Source: Ehretia macrophylla
Taxonomy: Eukaryota > Streptophyta > Magnoliopsida > Boraginales > Ehretiaceae
Direction of reading: 5' to 3'
DNA: 64,000 nt
NCBI GenBank assembly: GCA_037974665.1
Contig: CM075775.1
Coordinates: 37,040,152 to 37,104,151 of the forward strand
Positions 57,801 through 64,000 of this stretch are shown one piece after another; positions within the stretch are counted from its first letter, which is position 1; each line of letters starts with the position of its first letter. The notes under the pieces are model-generated. The model worked only from the letters and a program-made list of their open reading frames with translations, was not told the origin of the DNA and searched no databases. A program made the translations under genes and the position numbers.

Positions 57801-60800
57801 ACGAAAACGTTCAATTTTGGGATCCGACAACAGGCGCAGCAAGGAAGCTTGCTGTCCCATTCGTAGAGCTCTCGAAGTGCTTTCGAATAGTATGTTCTGC
57901 GCCGCGTAACTCCTTACAGATCAAAAGTTATGGGCGCCGGAGCGAAGGAGACCTGGTCACAAGTCCCACGCCCTTGGTTTACGGGCCTATCCTCAGTGTG
58001 AAGCGAAATTGTCTTGCCCAAGGTGCTGTAGGATTAGATAATAGTAATGTGATGGATTAGATTGTCGTCATTTTCGCGGCTCACGACGTACGAGCTTGGA
58101 AGGAAAAACAGCACAAAAGAAAAAAAGTGTCCCGAAACTGTTGAAAACATTTTATTTTGGTCTCCGAAAATTGGCTCAACGAGGAAGCTAGCTGCTCCCA
58201 TCGTAGAGCTCTCAGAGAGCTTTCCAATGGTATGCTGTGCGCAGTGTAACTCATTTCGGATCAAAAGTTATGGGCACCGGAGCGACGGCGACCTGGTCAC
58301 AAGTCCCACGCCCTCGGTTAACGGGCCCAACCTCTACGTGAAGCGAAGTTGTCTTGCCCATGGTGCTGTGGGATTCAGTCACAGAAATGTGATGGATTTG
58401 ATTGTCGTCCTTTTCAAGACTCATGACGTATGATCCGGGAAGGTAAAACGGCGCAAAAGAAAAAATGTGTCCTGAAATGGATGAAAATGTTCAATTTAAG
58501 GATCCGACAACATGCGCAGTGGGCAAGCTGGCTGCCCCCGTCGTAGAGCTCTTGAAGAGCTTTGCAACGGCATGTTGTGCGCCGCGTAACTTCTTACGGA
58601 TCAAAAGTTATGGCCACCGGAGCGACGGACACCTGGTCACAAGCCTCACACCCTCAGTTTACGGGCCCAGCCTCTACGTGAAGCGAAGCTGTCTTGCCCA
58701 AGGTGCTGCGGGATTCGGTAATAGTAACGCGATGGATTAGGTTGTCGTCCTTTTTGCAGCTCACGACGTTCGATCCGGGAAGGAAAACAGCGCAAAAGAA
58801 AAAAAGTGTCCCAAAACTATTGAAAACGTTTGATTTTGGACTCCAAAAACTGGCGCAACGAAGAAGCTAGCTACCCCCGTCGTAGAGCTCTTGGAGAGCT
58901 CTCTAACGGTATGCTGTGCACCGCGTAACTCATTACGGATCAAAAGTAATGGGCACCGGAGCGACAGAGACATGGTCACAAGTCCCACGCCCTCGGTTTA
59001 TGGGCCTAGCCTCTACGTGAAGCAAAGTTCTCTTGCCCAAGGTGTTGTGTGATTCGGTAATAGAAATGTGATGGATTTGATTGTCGTCATTTTCAAGGCT
59101 CACGACGTACGATCCGGGAAGGAAAAACAGCGTAAAAGAAAAAAAGTATTACGAAACTTACGAAAACGTTCGATTTTAGGATCCGACAACAGGTCAGCGA
59201 GCAAGCTGGCTGCCTCCGTCGTAAAGCTCTCGAAGAGCTTTCGAATGGTATGCTTTGCGCCGCGTAACTCCTTACAGATCAAAAGTTATTGGCACTGGAG
59301 CGATGGAGACCTGGTCACAAGTCCCACACCCTCGGTTAACGGGCCCAGCCTCTATGTGAAGCGAAGTTGTCTTGCCCAAGGTGCTGTGAGATTCGGTAAT
59401 AGTATTGTGATGGATTAGGTTGTCGTCCTTTTCGTGGCTCACGACGTACGATCTGGGAAGGAAAAACAACACAAAAGAAAAAAAGTGTCCCGAAACTATT
59501 GAAAACGTTTGATTTTAGGCTCTGAAAACTGGCTCAACCAGGAAGCTAGCTTCCCTAGTCGTAGATCTTTCGAACAGCTTTCCAACGGTATGCTGTACGC
59601 CGCGTATCTCCTTATGGATCAAAAGTTATGGGTACTGGAGCGATGGAGACCTGGTCACAAGTCCCACGCCCTCGGTTTACGAGCCCTGCCTCTACGTGAA
59701 GTGAAATTGTCTTGCCCATGGTGCTGTGGGATTCGGTCACAGAAATGTGATGGATTTGATTGTCGTCCTTTTCAAGGCTAATGATGTATGATCCGAGAAG
59801 GTAAAACAGCGCAAAAGAAAAAAAGTGTCCTAAAATTGATGAAAACGTTCAATTTTGGGATCCGACAACAGGCGCAGCGGGAAAGCTGGCTGCCCCAGTC
59901 GTAGAGCTCTCGGAGAGCTTTCCAACGGTATATTGTGCACTGCGTAAGTCCTTACGAATTAAAAGTTATGGGCACCAGAGAGATGGAGACCTGGTCACAA
60001 GTCCTACGCCCTCGGTTTATGGCCCCAGCCTCTACGTGTAGTGAAGTTGTCTTGCCCAAGGTGTTGTGGGATTCAGTAATAGCAATTTGATGGATTAGGT
60101 TGTTGTCCTTTTTGCGTCTCACAACGTACGATCCGGGAAAGGAAAACAGCGCAAAAGAAAAAAAGTACCCCGAAACTGTTGAAATTGTTTGATTTTGGGC
60201 TCCGAAAACAAGCATAGCGAGGAAGCTAGCTACCCCCGTCGCAGAGCTCTAAGAGAGCTTTCCAACGGTATGTTGTGCGCCGTGTAACTCCTTACGGATT
60301 AAAAGTTATGGGCACCGGAGCGACGTAGACCTGGTCACAAGTCTTACGCCCTCGGTTTACAGGCCCAGCCACTTTGTGGAGCGAAGTTGTCTTGCCCAAG
60401 GTGCTGTGGGATTCGATAATAGTAATGTGATGGATTAGGTTGTCGTCCTTTTCGCGGCTCATGACGTACGATCCGCGAAGAAAAAACAACACAAAAGAAA
60501 AATAAAGTGTCCTGAAACTATTGAAAACATTTGATTTTGGGATCTGAAAATAGGCGCAATGAGGAAGCTAGCTGCCCCCGTCGCAGAGCTCTCAGAAAGA
60601 TTTCAAACGATATGGTGTGCGCCGCGTAACTCCTTACGGATCAAAAGTTATGGGCACCGGAGCGACGGGGACCTAGTAATAAGTCCCACGCCCTCGGTTT
60701 ACGGGCCCAGCCTCTATATGAAGCGAAGTTGTCTTGCCCAAGATGCTATAGGATTCGATAATAGTAACGTGATGGATTTGGTTGTCGTCCTTTTTGTGGC

Positions 60801-63800
60801 TCACAACGTTCGATCCGGGAACGAAAACAGCGCAAAAGAAAAAAAGTGTCCCGAAACTGTTGAAAACATTTGATTTTGGTCTCCGAAAATAGGCGCAACG
60901 AGGAAGCTAGCAGCCCCCGTCGTAGAGCTCTCGGAGAGCAATCGAATGATATGCTGTACGCCGCGTAACTCCTTACAGATCAAAAGTTATGGGCACCGGA
61001 GCAACGGACACCTGGTCACAAGACCCACGCCCTCGGTTTACAGGCCCAGCCTCTACGTGCAGCGAAGTTGTCTTGCCCAAGGTGCTGTGGGATTTGGTAA
61101 TAGTAATATGATGGATTAGGTTGCAGTCCTTTTCGCGGCTCACAATGTACGATCCGGGAAGGAAAAACATAACAAAAGAAAAAAAAGTGACCCAAAACTG
61201 TTGAAAACGTTTGATTTTGGGCTTCGAAAACTAAATCAACATGGAAGCTACCTGCCCCCGTCGTAGAGCTCCCGGTGAGCTTTCCAACGGTATGCTGTGC
61301 GTCACGTAACTCCTTACGGATCAAAAGTTATGGGCACCGGAGCGATGCAGACCTGGTCACAAGTCCCATGCCCTCGGTTTATAGGCCCAGCCTCTACATG
61401 AAGTGAAGTTGTCTTGCCCAAGGTGCTGTGAGATTCGGTAATAGAAATGTGATGGATTTGATTGTCGTCCTTTTCATAGCTCACGACGTACGATCCGGGA
61501 AGGCGAAACAGCGCAAAATAAAAATAGTGTCCCGAAATTGTTGAAAATGTTGAATTTTGGGATCCGAAAACAGGCACAGCGAGCAAGCTGGCTGCCCCCG
61601 TCGTAGAGCTCTCAGAGATCTTTCCAACTTTATGTTGTGCGCTGTGTAACTCCTTACGGATCAAAAGTTATGGGCACCGGAGAGACGGAGACCTGGTCAC
61701 AAGTCTCATGCCATCGGTTTACGGGCCCAGCCTTTATGTGAAGTGAAGTTTACTTGCCCAAGGTGTTGTGGGATTCGGTAATAGAAATTTGATGGATTAG
61801 GTTGTCATCATTTTCACAGCTCACGACGTACGATTCGGGAAGGAAAAACAGCGCAAAAGAAAAAAAGTATCCTTAAACTGACGAAAAAGTTTGATTTTGG
61901 GATCCGACAACAGGCGTAACGAGCAAGCTAGTTGCCCCCGTCATAGAGCTCTCGAAAAGCTTTCGAATGGTACGCTGTGCGCTGCGTAACTCCTTAAAGA
62001 TCAATAGTTATAGGCACCGGTGCGACGGAGACCCGGTCACAAGTCCCACGCCCTCGGTTTACGGGCCCAACCTCTACGTGAAACGAAGTTGTCTAGCCCA
62101 AGGTACTGTGGGATTCGATAATAGTAATATGATGGATTAGGTTATCGTCCTTTTTGCAGATCACGACGTACGATCCGGGAAGGGAAAACAATACAAAAGG
62201 AAAAAAGTGTCCCGAAACAATTGAAAACGTTTGATTTTGGGCTCCAAAAATAGGCGCAATGAGGAAGCTAGCAGCCCCCATCGTAGAGCTTTCGAAGAGC
62301 TTTCCAATGGTATGATGTGCGCCGCGTAACTCCTTACAGATCAAAAGTTATGGTTACCGGAGGGACGGATACCTGGTCACAAGCCCCACGCCCCCGGTCG
62401 ACGGGCCCAGCCTCTACGTGAAGGGAAGTTGTCTTGCCCAAGGTGTTGTGCGATTCGAAAATAGAAATGTGATGGATTTGATTATCGTCTTTTTCAAGGC
62501 TCATGACGTACGATCTGGGAAGGAAAAACAGTACAAAAGAAAAAAAGTGTCCCAAAATTGACGAAAACGTTTAATTTTGGGATCCAACAATAGGCGCAAC
62601 AAGCAAGCTGGTTGCCCCCGTCGTAGAGCTCTCGGAGAGCTTTCCAACAGTATGCTGTGCGCCGCGTAACTCATTACGGATCAAAAGTTATGAGCACCGG
62701 AGAGACGGAGACCTGGTCACAAGTCTCACGCCATCGGTTTACGGGCCCAGCCTCTATGTGAAGCGAAGTTGTCTTGCCCAAGGTGCTGCGGGATTTAGTA
62801 ATAGAAATTTCATGGATTAGGTTGTGGTCCTTTTTACGGCTCACGATGTACGATCCGGGAAACCAAAACAGCGCAAAAGAAAAAAATGTCCCAAAATTGA
62901 CAAAAACGTTCGATTTTGGGATCCGACAACAGGCGCAGCAAGCAAGCTGGCTGCCCCCGTCGTAGAGCTCTCGAAGAGCTTTCGAATGGTATGCTGTGCG
63001 CCGCGTAACTCCTTACAGATCAAAAGTTATGGGTACTGGAGTGACGGAGACCTGGTCACAAGTCTCACGCTTACGGGCCCAGCCTCTATGTGAAGTGAAG
63101 TTGTCTTGCCCAAGGTGCTGTGGGATTCGATAATAGTAATGTGATGGATTAGGTTGTTGTCCTTTTCGCGACTCACGACGTACGATTCGGGAAGGAAAAA
63201 CAATGCAAAAAGAAAAGTGTCCCGAAATTGTTGAAAATGTTTGATTTTGGGCTTCGAAAATAGGCGCAACGAGGAAGCTAGTTGCCCCCGTCATAGAGCT
63301 CTCGGAGTGCTTTCCAACAGTATAATGTGCGCCGCGTAACTTCTTACGGATCAAAAGTTATGAGCACCGGAGAGACATAGACCTGGTCACAAGTCCCACG
63401 CCCTCGGTTTATGGGCCCAGCCTCTACGTGAAGCCAAGTTGTCTTGCCCAAGGTGCTGTGCAATTCGATAATAGTAATGTGATGGATTAGGTTGTCGTCC
63501 TTTTCGTGCCTCATGACGTACGATCCGGGAAGAAAAAACAGCACAAAGGAAAAAAAGTGTCCCAAAACTGTTGAAAATGTTTGATTTTGGGCTCCAAAAA
63601 TAGGCTCAACAAGGAAGCTAGATGCCCCTGTCGTAGATCTCTCGGACAGCTTTCCAACGGTATGGTGTGCGCCGCGTAACTCCTTACGGATCAAAAGTTA
63701 TGGGCACCGAAGAGACGGAGACCTGGTCACAAGTCCCACGCCCTCGGTTTACGGGCCCAGCCTTTACGGGGAGCGAAGGTGTCTTGCCCATGGTGCTGTG

Positions 63801-64000
63801 GGATTCGGTAATAGAAATCTGATGGATTTGATTGTCGTCCTTTTCAAGGCTCACGACGTATGATCCGGGGAGGAAAAATAGCGCAAAACAAAAAAAGTGT
63901 CCTGAAATTGATAAAAATGTTCAATTTTGGAATCCGAGAACAAGCGCGGCAATCAAGCAAACTGCACCCGTCGTAGAGCTCTCGGAGAGCTTTCGAATAG

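Larger units (their letters stand above)
41505..64000. repeat. 340-bp satellite array, segment III (A, B and D subtypes)
   Basis: About 66 monomers in the same orientation as segments I and II, running off the right edge. Type D monomers have GATGGATTTGATTGTCGTCC in place of GATGGATTAGGTTGTCGTCC and usually TTCAAGGCTCACGACG; A and B are as in segment II. D, A and B often follow in that order, giving a loose 1.02-kb trimer. The array resumes in mid-monomer at GCAAAAGAAAAA, a different phase from where segment II stopped (CAAGTGCAG), so satellite DNA was lost or rearranged at the element's right edge. One hybrid monomer near 53215-53500 carries C-like bases (GTCTGCGGGCCC, CGGGACGGAACAACAGC, GCAAGCTTGCTGCCCC). 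Confidence 0.97.

Noticed and set aside
1-64000. Telomeric repeats (TTTAGGG) marking a subtelomere
   Set aside because: No run of TTTAGGG or CCCTAAA was seen; only isolated chance matches such as the CATTTAGGGTTGCG stretches in the LTRs. The chromosomal position stays open.
41505-64000. Monomer as a dimer of two 170-bp halves
   Set aside because: Reading the two halves against each other shows no shared landmarks; the 340-bp unit appears to be the basic period.

Overview
The window looks like constitutive heterochromatin from a flowering plant, probably a dicot, at a pericentromeric, subtelomeric or knob-like position. I support no protein-coding gene, rRNA, tRNA or CRISPR array. About 46 kb of the 64 kb is one head-to-tail satellite with a monomer of about 340 bp (roughly 135 copies). 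The remaining 18 kb or so is one family of long-terminal-repeat (LTR) retrotransposon with unusually long LTRs (3.57-3.76 kb). The plant assignment rests on the tRNA-iMet-type primer binding site, the Ty3/gypsy-like sequence just before the 3' LTR, and the general look of both repeats. I do not recognise the satellite by name and cannot name the species.

Layout: 1-5891 satellite, mostly an older 'C' subtype that changes to 'A/B' subtypes near 5160. 5892-9461 a solo LTR on the minus strand with a perfect 5-bp target duplication (GAAGC), inserted without changing the satellite phase. 9462-26975 satellite of A/B type with visible higher-order repeats (HORs): a pentamer (about 1.7 kb) at 9.46-15.9 kb, interrupted by a 1.8-kb block of C monomers at about 12.48-14.29 kb, and a hexamer (about 2.04 kb) at 16.5-24.1 kb, including a very recent tandem duplication at about 20.00-24.08 kb. 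26976-41507 a compound element on the plus strand: 5' LTR, tRNA-iMet-type primer binding site, internal region with no long reading frame, a nested same-family solo LTR in antisense, polypurine tract, 3' LTR, then a second primer binding site and about 400 bp of a second internal region cut off at a microhomology junction. 41505-64000 satellite with a loose trimer pattern (about 1.02 kb, marker monomer 'D') and copied blocks at about 3.06 and 3.40 kb.

The elements act on one another as a repeat landscape, not as a pathway. The satellite evolves by unequal exchange and block copying, shown by shared variants in the same order at multiples of 340 bp. The retroelements inserted into it and were later reduced to solo LTRs or rearranged. 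The antisense solo LTR lies 396 bp from a same-family 3' LTR, so the two form a 3.7-kb inverted repeat. Open frames of 60-140 aa recur throughout the satellite, but the period of 340 is not a multiple of three, so I treat them as by-products of the repeat. All similarity statements come from reading the sequence by eye; no alignment, search or percentage was computed.
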